Shown: in pieces, positions 36,095-43,944 of the stretch
How the letters are laid out: every line of letters begins with the position of its first letter
How positions within the stretch are numbered: the stretch's first letter is position 1
NCBI GenBank assembly: GCA_963733945.1
Contig: CAVTFD010000021.1
Span: 124,001-188,000 of the forward strand
Reading direction: 5' to 3'
Source: AP-15 sp963733945
GTDB lineage: Bacteria; Pseudomonadota; Alphaproteobacteria; ATCC43930; CGMCC-115725
Length of the DNA stretch: 64,000 bases
Notes under the pieces: model-generated
Told to the model about the DNA's origin: nothing
The model's database searches: none
The model's input: the letters and a program-made list of their open reading frames with translations, nothing else
Made by a program: the position numbers and the translations under genes

Positions 36095-37120
36095 TCAGCC
36101 CGCCAGTGCCGCGGCGATGGCCGCTTGAGCGAGGCCTTTCTCGCCGATCACGACAAGCCGCGTGTCGCGCCGTTCATCGGTCTGCCAAGGCCGATCGAAA
36201 TATTGCTGCAACCGATCGCCGACCGCCTGGATGACGAGCCGCCGGTCGCGACCAGGCAGATCGACAAAGCCTTTCAGCCGCAGCACGCCATACTGGCGGA
36301 TCGCGGCGCGCAGGCGCGTAACGAATGCCTCGCCGTCCGCCACCGCGCCCAAACTCACGACAAAACTCTCGAAATCGTCGTGGTCATGCACCCCTTCGAG
36401 ATCATGGATGGACGGCCGCGTGACAAGATCGTCCTCGGCCGTCGCGGCAAGGCCGAGCGCCACCTCGGGCGCCACCGCGCCGTCGCGCGTGGCTACGAGC
36501 TTGACCCCGGGGCGCAGTCGTTGCTCGATCTCGCCGCAGAGCGCGGCAAAGCGATCCGGGGGGACCAGATCGCTCTTATTCAAGAGCACGAGATCGGCGC
36601 AAGCGAGCTGGTCGCTGAACACTTCATCGAGGGGATTGTCGTGGGCGAGCGCTGGGTCCGCCGCACGGGCACGCGCCACCGCCTCGGGGTCGTCAGCGAA
36701 CCGGCCGGCGGCGACGGCGGCGGCATCGATCACCGTCAGCACCCCGTCGACGGTTGTGCGGGTGCGGATCTCGGGCCAGGCAAAGGCTTGCACCAGCGGC
36801 TTCGGCAAAGCCAGGCCCGAAGTCTCGATCAAGATGTGTTCGGGCGGCGCCGGGCGGTCGAGAAGCCGGGTCAGGGTCGGCAGAAAATCATTAGCGACGG
36901 TGCAGCATAGGCACCCATTTGCCAGCTCGACGATATCATCCTCGGTGCAAGCTTCGTTGCCGCAGCCGAGCAGCAGCTCGCGATCGATGCCGAGTTCGCC
37001 AAATTCGTTGACGATTACGGCGAGCCGTCGCCCCTGTGCCCGTGCGAGCAGATGCCGCACGAGGCTGGTCTTGCCGGCGCCGAGAAAGCCGGTGATCACC
37101 GTAGCCGGGACGCGGCGCAT
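36095..37120 (-). CDS. cobW: CobW, G3E-family metallochaperone GTPase
   Basis: 341 residues. Walker A GFLGAGKTSLVRHLL at the N-terminus, the metal motif ANGCLCCTV (CxCC) near 70, HILIETSGLALPKP, the nucleotide-specificity motif LLNKSDLV near 180, and a C-terminal CobW_C domain (RLKGFVDLPGRDRRLVIQAV). A His/Asp-rich segment, HDLEGVHDHDDFESF, may add metal ligands. CobW is thought to deliver Co2+ to the chelatase; its place directly before cobN supports that here. Confidence 0.93.
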   Translation of the reverse strand: MRRVPATVITGFLGAGKTSLVRHLLARAQGRRLAVIVNEFGELGIDRELLLGCGNEACTEDDIVELANGCLCCTVANDFLPTLTRLLDRPAPPEHILIETSGLALPKPLVQAFAWPEIRTRTTVDGVLTVIDAAAVAAGRFADDPEAVARARAADPALAHDNPLDEVFSDQLACADLVLLNKSDLVPPDRFAALCGEIEQRLRPGVKLVATRDGAVAPEVALGLAATAEDDLVTRPSIHDLEGVHDHDDFESFVVSLGAVADGEAFVTRLRAAIRQYGVLRLKGFVDLPGRDRRLVIQAVGDRLQQYFDRPWQTDERRDTRLVVIGEKGLAQAAIAAALAG

Positions 37121-37124
37121 TGGA

Positions 37125-37676
37125 TCAGTTCCCCTTCAACACTAGAGGCAGGCCGGCGGCGACGAAGACGACGCGGTCGGCCAGGGTGGCAACCTGTTGA
37201 TTGAGGCGGCCGGCGGCGTCGCGAAAGCGGCGGCCGAGCGGCGTTTCGGGAACAAGGCCCATCCCGACCTCGTTGGCGACCAGCACGACCGGGCCGGCGG
37301 CGAGGCGCAATGCCGCGCGTAGCGCCGCGATGTCGCCTTCGATCGGACGCTCGGCGAGCATCAGGTTCGACAGCCACAAGGTCAGGCAGTCGATCAATAG
37401 CGGCCAAACGGGGGACGCCTCGGCGGCGATCACCGAGGCCAGAGCCAGCGGCTCCTCGATCGTGTGCCAGAAAGATCCGCGGCGGGCCTGGTGCGCGGCG
37501 ATCCGCTGTGCCATTTCGGCGTCCCCAACCTCGGCCGTCGCACAATAGGCGCCGCAGGCTGCGGCACCTTCAATCAGACATTCGGCATAGCGACTCTTAC
37601 CGGAGCGGGCGCCGCCCAACACCAGGGTCACCGGGGCCAAACCGGCCCGTGCCCGACCTGAATTCGCCGACGGCAT
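37125..37676 (-). CDS. cobU: Adenosylcobinamide kinase/adenosylcobinamide-phosphate guanylyltransferase (CobU = CobP)
   Basis: 183 residues. It phosphorylates adenosylcobinamide and adds GMP. The P-loop is LVLGGARSGKSRYAE; DCLTLWLSN and VANEVGMGLVPETPLGRRF are diagnostic. ATG 37676 is chosen because GGAGGAGGG lies just upstream; the open frame reaching 37892 runs through the riboswitch and is not coding. First gene of the riboswitch operon, five bases from cobW. Confidence 0.95.
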   Translation of the reverse strand: MPSANSGRARAGLAPVTLVLGGARSGKSRYAECLIEGAAACGAYCATAEVGDAEMAQRIAAHQARRGSFWHTIEEPLALASVIAAEASPVWPLLIDCLTLWLSNLMLAERPIEGDIAALRAALRLAAGPVVLVANEVGMGLVPETPLGRRFRDAAGRLNQQVATLADRVVFVAAGLPLVLKGN

Positions 37677-37712
37677 TGGTCCCTCCTCCGCCCGAGGAAT
37701 CGTCCCAGTTCG

Positions 37713-37896
37713 TGCGATGCGGAGGTCTCCTGGCTCGGGGTCGTCGCCCGCAGCGCCTTCCCGGACCCCTTCGCTACCCTCCCCAGCACGCGGGGGAGAG
37801 TAGCGAGGGGGTTGCCAGTGGCATTTGCCGCGGGCTCGCCGCTTACAGTTGCGGGGGCAGCGCCGGTATCGCACCGGACTTCCCTGTCGCATCGCA
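37713..37896 (-). ncRNA. Cobalamin (AdoCbl) riboswitch upstream of cobU
   Basis: On the reverse strand the B12 box GCTGCCCCCGCAACTGT is perfect (37861-37845). It is preceded by the conserved GGGAAGTCCGGTGCGA region and followed by GAGCCAGGAGACCTCCGC. The closing stem P1 is a nine-base perfect pair, TGCGATGCG (37896-37888) with CGCATCGCA (37721-37713). The 3' end is about 37 bases from the cobU start codon, whose GGAGGAGGG could be sequestered when the ligand binds. It would repress cobU-cobW-cobN-cobO-cobQ when cobalamin is plentiful. A palindromic element occupies the variable arm. Confidence 0.95.
37766..37811. repeat. GC-rich palindromic element within the cobalamin riboswitch
   Basis: CTACCCTCCCC and CGGGGGAGAGTAGCGAGGGG form a long hairpin in the variable part of the riboswitch, between the B12 box and the 3' conserved segment. 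Composition and layout (CCCCT..., a central GC palindrome, ...GAGGGG) match the elements at 30963 and 60351. Confidence 0.55.
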
Positions 37897-38003
37897 GAGA
37901 TATGCTACCACGTACGTGGCGCGCGTTATCACAGGTTCGTCTTCGAAGTTCGATTATGTTAGCGCATCGACGTGATCTGCGCCGTCGAGAACAGGAGGGG
38001 CGG

Positions 38004-38414
38004 ATGAAGATTGAGGGCGGATGCCTGTGCGGCAAGGTGCGTTATTCGGCCGATGCCGAACCGATTTTTGTCGGCATGTGCCACTGCACAAATTGCCAAA
38101 AGGCGTCGGGAAGCGCGTTCAACATCGTGGTCGCACTACCAAAGCCAGCGTTGAGCTTGCAGGGCACAGTGGCAACATTCGAAGGCCGCGGCGACAGCGG
38201 CAAAGCTTCATACCGAAGGTTTTGCCCGATGTGTGCTTCGCCGATTGTGTCCGAGGCCGAGGTGATGCCGGACGTTGTCATGATCCCCGCGGGCACGCTC
38301 GATGATACGAGCTGGGTGAAGCCGACGATGCAGATCTACTGCGACAGCGCGCAGCCGTGGGTAAAACTCGAAGGCGACATGCAGCGGTTCCCCGGAATGC
38401 CTACCCAAGGATAG
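38004..38414 (+). CDS. GFA (glutathione-dependent formaldehyde-activating)/CENP-V family protein
   Basis: 136 residues. ATG 38004 has AGGAGGGG directly upstream. The zinc ligands are visible: GGCLCGKVRY (CxC), CHCTNCQKASGSAF (CxxC region) and RRFCPMCASPI (CxxC). The fold binds Zn2+ and small thiol adducts, but few members have a proven reaction. It sits between the cobalamin riboswitch (divergent) and cobC (convergent, five bases apart) and need not be linked to cobalamin. Confidence 0.9.
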   Translation: MKIEGGCLCGKVRYSADAEPIFVGMCHCTNCQKASGSAFNIVVALPKPALSLQGTVATFEGRGDSGKASYRRFCPMCASPIVSEAEVMPDVVMIPAGTLDDTSWVKPTMQIYCDSAQPWVKLEGDMQRFPGMPTQG

Positions 38415-38418
38415 CGGG

Positions 38419-39057
38419 TCACCGCGGCGGGCGGTTGACGGTCACCACCCGCCAGCCGTGACCCAAGCCGGTGCCCTCGATCCGGTCGATGCGGGTGATC
38501 GAGCAGTTGTCGATCGAAATCGCCAGGGCCGCCTCGGGATCGAGGCTGAGCGCTAGCCCTAATGCCGCGCGGATCGTGCCGCCATGGGCCACGGCGATGA
38601 TATCGGACCCGGCATAAGTTTCGGCCAGCCGGTGGATCGCCCGGCTGACTCGCGCGGCGACCGCCAGGAAACTCTCGCCGCCCGGCGGGGCCTCATGCGC
38701 CGGCGCGTGCCAGAAGCGATGGAAGTCGCCGTTGCGCGACTGGCTCAGCTCCTCATAGGTCAGGCTCTGCCACTCGCCAAAACTCTGCTCGGCGAGATCG
38801 GCGACCGACAATGCATCAGGACCCGGGATCGCCTGAGGCTCGGGTAGTCCGGCGCGGATGATCGCCGCGGCCGTCTCGTGGGTGCGGCGCAGGTTGCTTG
38901 TCACCCAGATAGCATTGCGCGGTAATTGCTCGGCGAGCCCGGCGAATAGCGGGGTCTCGGAGCAATCGCACGAAAGATCGAGCTGACCGTAGATGCGCCC
39001 GCCATAGGCCACCGGAGCATGGCGTACCCACCAGAAGCGGGTCGTGGTCTCGCTCAT
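38419..39057 (-). CDS. cobC: Histidine phosphatase, probable alpha-ribazole phosphatase
   Basis: 212 residues. The first catalytic His is in WWVRHAPVAYGGRIYGQLD, the pattern of CobC-type alpha-ribazole phosphatases (RHxP rather than RHG), and the second in IIAVAHGGTIRAALGLAL. It overlaps the cobS stop by four bases (ATGA), so the two are coupled. That context supports removal of the 5'-phosphate of alpha-ribazole or adenosylcobalamin phosphate in nucleotide-loop assembly. Confidence 0.85.
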   Translation of the reverse strand: MSETTTRFWWVRHAPVAYGGRIYGQLDLSCDCSETPLFAGLAEQLPRNAIWVTSNLRRTHETAAAIIRAGLPEPQAIPGPDALSVADLAEQSFGEWQSLTYEELSQSRNGDFHRFWHAPAHEAPPGGESFLAVAARVSRAIHRLAETYAGSDIIAVAHGGTIRAALGLALSLDPEAALAISIDNCSITRIDRIEGTGLGHGWRVVTVNRPPR

Positions 39058-39818
39058 CTCGCAGCCGCCGCGAGCAGCATCACGATCTCGGCAATTTGCT
39101 GAAAGGCGCCCAGAACGTCACCGGTGTAGCCGCCGACCTGACGGCGGGCAAACGCCGCCGCCGCGTAAACCGCCGCCGCCGCGAGCGCGAGCGCGAGCGC
39201 GCCATGCAGCGGCCCGAGCGAGGTCAATCCGATCACGACGGCGATTGCCGCCGCCGTAAACACCGCTGCCGGGCGTGGCCTGCCAGCCATGGCGCCGAGC
39301 CCGTCGTCGCGCGCTCGCGGCAGTACCGACATCGCAACTGGCAGCACGGCGCGCGAGGCCGTGTGCGCCGCGACCAGCGCCAGGCCGGCATGGACCGCTT
39401 CGCCGATCTGCGCCAAAGCCGCCGCCCGCAGACCCACGCTGAGCACGATCGCCAGCACGCCGTAGGTGCCGTGCCGGCTGTCACGCATGATCGCGAGCCT
39501 GCTGTTACGATCATGACCGCCGAGGGCCCCGTCGGCGGTATCGGCGAGACCGTCCTCGTGAATCGCCCCGGTGAGGAGCAGGCCAGCTAGCACGGCCAAC
39601 AACGCCGAGAGCCAATCCCCGAGGCCGACCAGCTGAGAGACCAGAAGCACGAAGGCGGCAACGGCGCCAATCCCGGCGCCGACAAGCGGGAAGGCCCAAG
39701 CCGAATCCGCGAGCTGCCGATCGCCCTCGGAATGCTGCCCGACGGGGATCCGGGTTAGGAATGCGACAGCCTCGGCAAAGCCGCCTCGCCGGCGCGAGCG
39801 ATTGGGATCGGTCATCAC
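39054..39818 (-). CDS. cobS: Adenosylcobinamide-GDP ribazoletransferase (CobS = CobV)
   Basis: 254 residues, polytopic inner-membrane enzyme joining adenosylcobinamide-GDP with alpha-ribazole. Typical features: EAVAFLTRIPVG near the start, hydrophobic ALLAVLAGLLLTGAIHEDGL and the conserved acidic motif DGLADTADGALGGHDR that binds metal, then RLAIMRDSRHGTYGVLAIVL. Divergent from cobT across 94 bases that probably hold both promoters. Confidence 0.94.
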   Translation of the reverse strand: MMTDPNRSRRRGGFAEAVAFLTRIPVGQHSEGDRQLADSAWAFPLVGAGIGAVAAFVLLVSQLVGLGDWLSALLAVLAGLLLTGAIHEDGLADTADGALGGHDRNSRLAIMRDSRHGTYGVLAIVLSVGLRAAALAQIGEAVHAGLALVAAHTASRAVLPVAMSVLPRARDDGLGAMAGRPRPAAVFTAAAIAVVIGLTSLGPLHGALALALAAAAVYAAAAFARRQVGGYTGDVLGAFQQIAEIVMLLAAAAR

Positions 39819-39912
39819 GGCGACGATAACCCAAGCCGGCGCCGGTCGGCGCCCTTTTCACTTGGGTTCACGATCGGCTTCGATAACGATCTTCGGGAAA
39901 GGAGATTGCCCC

Positions 39913-40932
39913 ATGCCTGAGCCGGTCACGAATTTGGACGAGATCCGCGCATTATTGGGCCGTCTGCCCGGCCCCGATCTCGAATCCAGGACCGCCGCCA
40001 CCTTGCGCCAGAGGCAGCTGACCAAGCCCGCGGGGTCGCTGGGCCGGCTAGAGGAGCTGGCGATCTGGCTCGCGACCTGGCAGGCGCGGCACCCTCCCCG
40101 CTTCGACCATCCACGCACCATTGTCTTTGCCGGGAACCACGGCGTCGCCGCGCGTGGCGTCTCGGCCTACCCCGCTTCGGTCACGGCGCAGATGGTGCAG
40201 AATTTTGTCGGCGGCGGCGCCGCGGTGAATCAGCTGTGCCGGGTCGTCGACGCTGACCTCAGGGTCTACGAGATGAACCTCGACACGCCGACCGGCGACA
40301 TCGTCGTCGAGCCGGCGATGAACGAGGAAGAATGCGCCAAGGCGATCGCCTACGGGATGATGGCAGTCGAGCCGGGCATCGATGCGCTGGCGGTCGGCGA
40401 GATGGGGATCGGCAACACGACTGCCGCGGCGGCCTTGTGCGCGGGGCTGTTCGGGGGCGAGGCCGAGCTGTGGACCGGCCCGGGGACCGGCGTCGCCGGG
40501 GCGACGCTCGAGAGCAAGCGGCGCGCCGTCGCGGCGGCGGTGGCGCTGCACCGTCCGGTGGCCCTCGACCCGTTCGACCTGCTGCGCCGGCTGGGCGGTC
40601 TCGAGCTCGCCGCGATCACCGGCGCGGTCATGGCGGCGCGGCTCGGGCGGGTCCCGGTCGCGCTCGACGGCTTCACCTCGACCGCCGCTGCCGCGGTTTT
40701 GTTCGCCGCCGACCCGCACGCGCTCGATCATTGCGTTGTCGCGCACCGCTCGGCCGAGCCCGGCCACCAGGTTCTGCTCGAGCGGTTAGGCCACAGGCCG
40801 CTATTCGATCTGGACATGCGGCTCGGCGAGGCCTCGGGGGCGACGCTCGCGCTCACCCTTCTAAAAGCGGCCGCCGCCTGCCACAATGGGATGGCGACGT
40901 TTACCGAGGCCGGAGTAAGCGGGCCTGCGTAG
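39913..40932 (+). CDS. cobT: Nicotinate-nucleotide--dimethylbenzimidazole phosphoribosyltransferase (CobT = CobU of Pseudomonas)
   Basis: 339 residues. It makes alpha-ribazole phosphate from NaMN and dimethylbenzimidazole. Signature segments: LTKPAGSLGRLEELAIWLA, VFAGNHGVAARGVSAYP, VGEMGIGNTTAAAALCAGL and VALDGFTSTAAAAVL. ATG 39913 has AAGGAGA about eight bases upstream; the upstream frame back to 39802 is not needed. With cobU, cobS and cobC it completes the nucleotide-loop pathway in this window. Confidence 0.95.
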   Translation: MPEPVTNLDEIRALLGRLPGPDLESRTAATLRQRQLTKPAGSLGRLEELAIWLATWQARHPPRFDHPRTIVFAGNHGVAARGVSAYPASVTAQMVQNFVGGGAAVNQLCRVVDADLRVYEMNLDTPTGDIVVEPAMNEEECAKAIAYGMMAVEPGIDALAVGEMGIGNTTAAAALCAGLFGGEAELWTGPGTGVAGATLESKRRAVAAAVALHRPVALDPFDLLRRLGGLELAAITGAVMAARLGRVPVALDGFTSTAAAAVLFAADPHALDHCVVAHRSAEPGHQVLLERLGHRPLFDLDMRLGEASGATLALTLLKAAAACHNGMATFTEAGVSGPA

Positions 40933-41058
40933 AACCTCCGGGCGGTTATTGGGAGGCGACTTTGTGATCACGCGCGCCTATTGCGGCTGGCCGGTGACGG
41001 CGCGGCGCGGCGCGCTCGGTAACTCGCGACGGCTGCTCCGCAGACCGTACTACATAGA

Positions 41059-42918
41059 ATGAGCTCCAATCCGGCTAACCCATCGGCTGCGGCCCCCAGG
41101 CTTGGCTGGCTCAGGGGAGCCGCGTTCCGATCTAGGTCCGCGATCCCGCAACGGCCGAGGCGCGGGCTGACCTGGCCGCTGCGCGGGCTTCTCGCTGCAT
41201 CCCTGGCAGTCCCTCTGTTGCTGCTGGCGATCGCCGCCTGGCAAAATTATCGTCTCGTTCAGCGCCAAGCCGAAGAACGGGTGGCGATCGAAGCCGGCGA
41301 GCTCGACGAGCACGACCTCGCCGCATTCAAGACCTACCCGTTAGCGCTTGCCTGGATCGACGAGCGGATTCGTGGGCAGGATTGGGATCGCATCGAGCAC
41401 GATCAGGGACTTCACCAGCTCCTGTCCAATCTCGAGACATTGCCGCAGATCGATGCGGTATGGGTGGTCGACGCCGCCGGCCGGGTTCGCGCAAGCGGGC
41501 GGTTCTACCCCGCTCTGACAGCTCCCGACGGCTCTGTCGAGAAGAGTTTTGTCGCCCAAAAGCAAAGTGACAATGGGATATTGGTTGGGCGCGAGGACAT
41601 CGATCAGCTCACCCACAATCACGAATTCAATGTTTCACGGCGCCGGTCGACGGCGGACGGAAGGTTCGACGGGGTCATCATTGTCTCCGCCAAGGCCCGA
41701 TATTTCAGCGATTTCTACAGCACGATTGCCGATGAAAGGGCGTTCGAGGTCTTCCTCGTGCGCACCGACGGGTCGATCCTGGCCAGTTATCCGGTACAGC
41801 CGAAGCTTGCCTCCGGACCGGACAGCGCGTTTCTAAAGACGATCGCGTCGGGATCGGAGAGCGGAATGTTCCAGGCCAAATCGGTGACGGACGGGATTGT
41901 GCGCATCTATGCTTTCCGCAGTATCTCGGGCTATCCGGCCGATGTCGTCTTCGGCGTGCCAACCAGCGGCGTCATCCCCTCATGGCGCGCAAATCTCGTC
42001 AACTATCTGCTGTTCGCCATACCGGCTTCACTCGCGCTGTTCGGCATGACCTATCTCGCAACGCGACAGATCCAGCGGCAAAAGATCGCGAGCTGGCGCT
42101 GGCATACCACGGCGCGACGCCTCAGGCGGGAGATGGATCGGCGGACGCGGGCCGAAGCTGAACTGCTCCAGGCGCAGAAGATCGAGGCGCTCGGTCAAAT
42201 GACCGGGGGGATCGCGCACGATTTCAATAATCTCTTGGCGGTGTTGCAGGGCTGCCTGGAGATGCTGAGTGGGCGGCAATCGGACGACCGGTTGCAAGCC
42301 CGGGTGGCGCTGGCGCTGCAGACCGTGGAGCGCGGCGAAAAACTGACCGCGCAGCTTCTCGCTTTCGCGCGGCGGCAGCCTCCCGCGGTGGCCCGCGTCG
42401 ACATCAACGTCCAGCTCCGCCGCATGACCGAACTGCTGGCCCGCACCGTCGGCAGCGGCATCACGATCGAAACCGACCTCGCAGCCGATCTGTGGCCGGT
42501 CGATGTCGATCCGACCCAGCTCGAGCTCGCCGTCATCAATCTTGCGATCAACGCGCGCGACGCGATGCCCGGCGGCGGTCGGCTGCGCATCCGAACCGCA
42601 AAAAGCGCGCTATCGCAAAGCGTGGCTGAGGGCGATGGGGGCGAGTTCGTCGCTCTCGAAATATCCGACACCGGGACCGGGATGCCGCCAGAGGTAGCTG
42701 CGCGCGCGTTCGAGCCGTTCTTTACGACAAAGAAACCTGGCAAAGGGACCGGGCTCGGGCTGAGCATGATCTACGGATTTGCTCGGCAAGCAAACGGCAC
42801 GGCGACGATCCGCAGCGAGCTCGGCCACGGCACCACCGTGACCTTGCGTCTGCGCCGTAGCCGCGAGCAGCGCGCCACGGAAGACGCGACAGGCTTGCCC
42901 GGAGGTGGCCCGGCGTGA
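41059..42918 (+). CDS. Membrane sensor histidine kinase with periplasmic PAS/Cache-like domain
   Basis: 619 residues. A first membrane helix (LLAASLAVPLLLLAIAAW, about 44-62), a periplasmic sensor of about 260 residues with Cache-type signs (IDAVWVVDAAGRVRASGRFY, EVFLVRTDGSILASYP), a second helix (LLFAIPASLALFGMTYLA), then HisKA with GQMTGGIAHDFNNLLAVLQG (phospho-accepting His) and HATPase with NLAINARDAMPGGG, DTGTGMPP and GKGTGLGLSMIYGFA. It belongs to the NtrB-like HAHDFNN class. There is no attached receiver and no response-regulator gene nearby, so its partner is elsewhere. Confidence 0.92.
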   Translation: MSSNPANPSAAAPRLGWLRGAAFRSRSAIPQRPRRGLTWPLRGLLAASLAVPLLLLAIAAWQNYRLVQRQAEERVAIEAGELDEHDLAAFKTYPLALAWIDERIRGQDWDRIEHDQGLHQLLSNLETLPQIDAVWVVDAAGRVRASGRFYPALTAPDGSVEKSFVAQKQSDNGILVGREDIDQLTHNHEFNVSRRRSTADGRFDGVIIVSAKARYFSDFYSTIADERAFEVFLVRTDGSILASYPVQPKLASGPDSAFLKTIASGSESGMFQAKSVTDGIVRIYAFRSISGYPADVVFGVPTSGVIPSWRANLVNYLLFAIPASLALFGMTYLATRQIQRQKIASWRWHTTARRLRREMDRRTRAEAELLQAQKIEALGQMTGGIAHDFNNLLAVLQGCLEMLSGRQSDDRLQARVALALQTVERGEKLTAQLLAFARRQPPAVARVDINVQLRRMTELLARTVGSGITIETDLAADLWPVDVDPTQLELAVINLAINARDAMPGGGRLRIRTAKSALSQSVAEGDGGEFVALEISDTGTGMPPEVAARAFEPFFTTKKPGKGTGLGLSMIYGFARQANGTATIRSELGHGTTVTLRLRRSREQRATEDATGLPGGGPA

Positions 42919-43003
42919 AACTCTGCACCTTCGGCGATGGTGTCGCCGCCCGAGGCCAGAGCGGTGCCACACGATCGAAGGATTGCAAGTCGGAGGGAGC
43001 GAG

Positions 43004-43927
43004 ATGCGCATCGTCATCGTTGGCCAGCAGGCCTTTGGCAAGGCCGTGCTCGACGCCTTTATCGCGCGCGGCGACGAGGTCGCCGGCGTCTTCGCGGCGC
43101 CGGACAGGCCGGGCGCCAGACCCGATCCGCTCGTCGTCGCCGCCGAGGAGCGCAAGCTGACGGTCCACCGTTTTGCTCGATATTCGAGCGACGAGGCGCA
43201 AGCAGCGCTGACTGATCTCAAGGCCGATCTCGGCGTCATGGCCTATGTGCTGCTGTTCGCACCTCCCGAATTCTGCGCCATCCCCAAGCACGGTATGATC
43301 CAGTTCCATCCCTCGTTGCTGCCGTTGCATAGGGGGCCGTCCTCGATCCCTTGGGCGATCATTCGCGGACGCAACGAGACCGGGTTGTCGATCTTCCGCC
43401 CGACCCCCGGCCTCGACGAAGGCCCCGTCATCCTGCAAAGGCGCATCCCGATCGGCCTCGACGACACCGCTGGCTCGCTCTATTTCGACAAAATTTTTCC
43501 GCTCGGGGTCGAGGCGCTGGTCGAAGCGGCGGATCTGGTCGTCAAGGGCCGGGCGACCGAAACCACCCAGGACGAGAGCCACGCCACTTACGAGGGCTGG
43601 GTGCGCGACGCCGAGTCGAAGATCAACTGGGCGAACCATGTCGATTTCATCTACGACCTGATCCGTGGCTGCAATCCGGCGCCCGGCGCCTGGACCACCC
43701 TCGGCGAGCAGAAGCTTTATCTGTTCGACGCGAAAAAGATCACTGCCCCGACCTTTGGCGCGGTGCGCGGCAAGAAGATCGGCGAGGTCGTCTCGGCCGG
43801 TCCGGAGGGGCTGCGCATCCTGGCCCAAGGCGGCTGTGTCGAAGTCTCGCGGGTGCGCCTCGATGCCGGCCCCAAGATCGCCTCGAGCGAAGCGGGTATT
43901 GCCGCCGGAACTATTCTCGGCGGGTAA
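43004..43927 (+). CDS. Formyltransferase-family protein resembling the hydrolase domain of 10-formyl-THF dehydrogenase
   Basis: 307 residues. CGGAGGGAGC precedes ATG 43004. The formyl-THF motif HPSLLPLHRGPSSIPWA contains the catalytic His and GLDEGPVILQR the Asp; the Asn of methionyl-tRNA formyltransferase (N-x-H) is replaced by Gln-Phe-His. The C-terminal stretch ATYEGWVRDAESKINWANHV and PGAWTTLGEQKLYLFDAKK follows the N-terminal domain of ALDH1L1 more closely than Fmt. It may hydrolyse 10-formyl-THF or transfer formyl to a small amine. No aldehyde-dehydrogenase domain is fused. Converges on the DAO gene. Confidence 0.82.
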   Translation: MRIVIVGQQAFGKAVLDAFIARGDEVAGVFAAPDRPGARPDPLVVAAEERKLTVHRFARYSSDEAQAALTDLKADLGVMAYVLLFAPPEFCAIPKHGMIQFHPSLLPLHRGPSSIPWAIIRGRNETGLSIFRPTPGLDEGPVILQRRIPIGLDDTAGSLYFDKIFPLGVEALVEAADLVVKGRATETTQDESHATYEGWVRDAESKINWANHVDFIYDLIRGCNPAPGAWTTLGEQKLYLFDAKKITAPTFGAVRGKKIGEVVSAGPEGLRILAQGGCVEVSRVRLDAGPKIASSEAGIAAGTILGG

Positions 43928-43944
43928 CACGCAACCGCTGGTCG

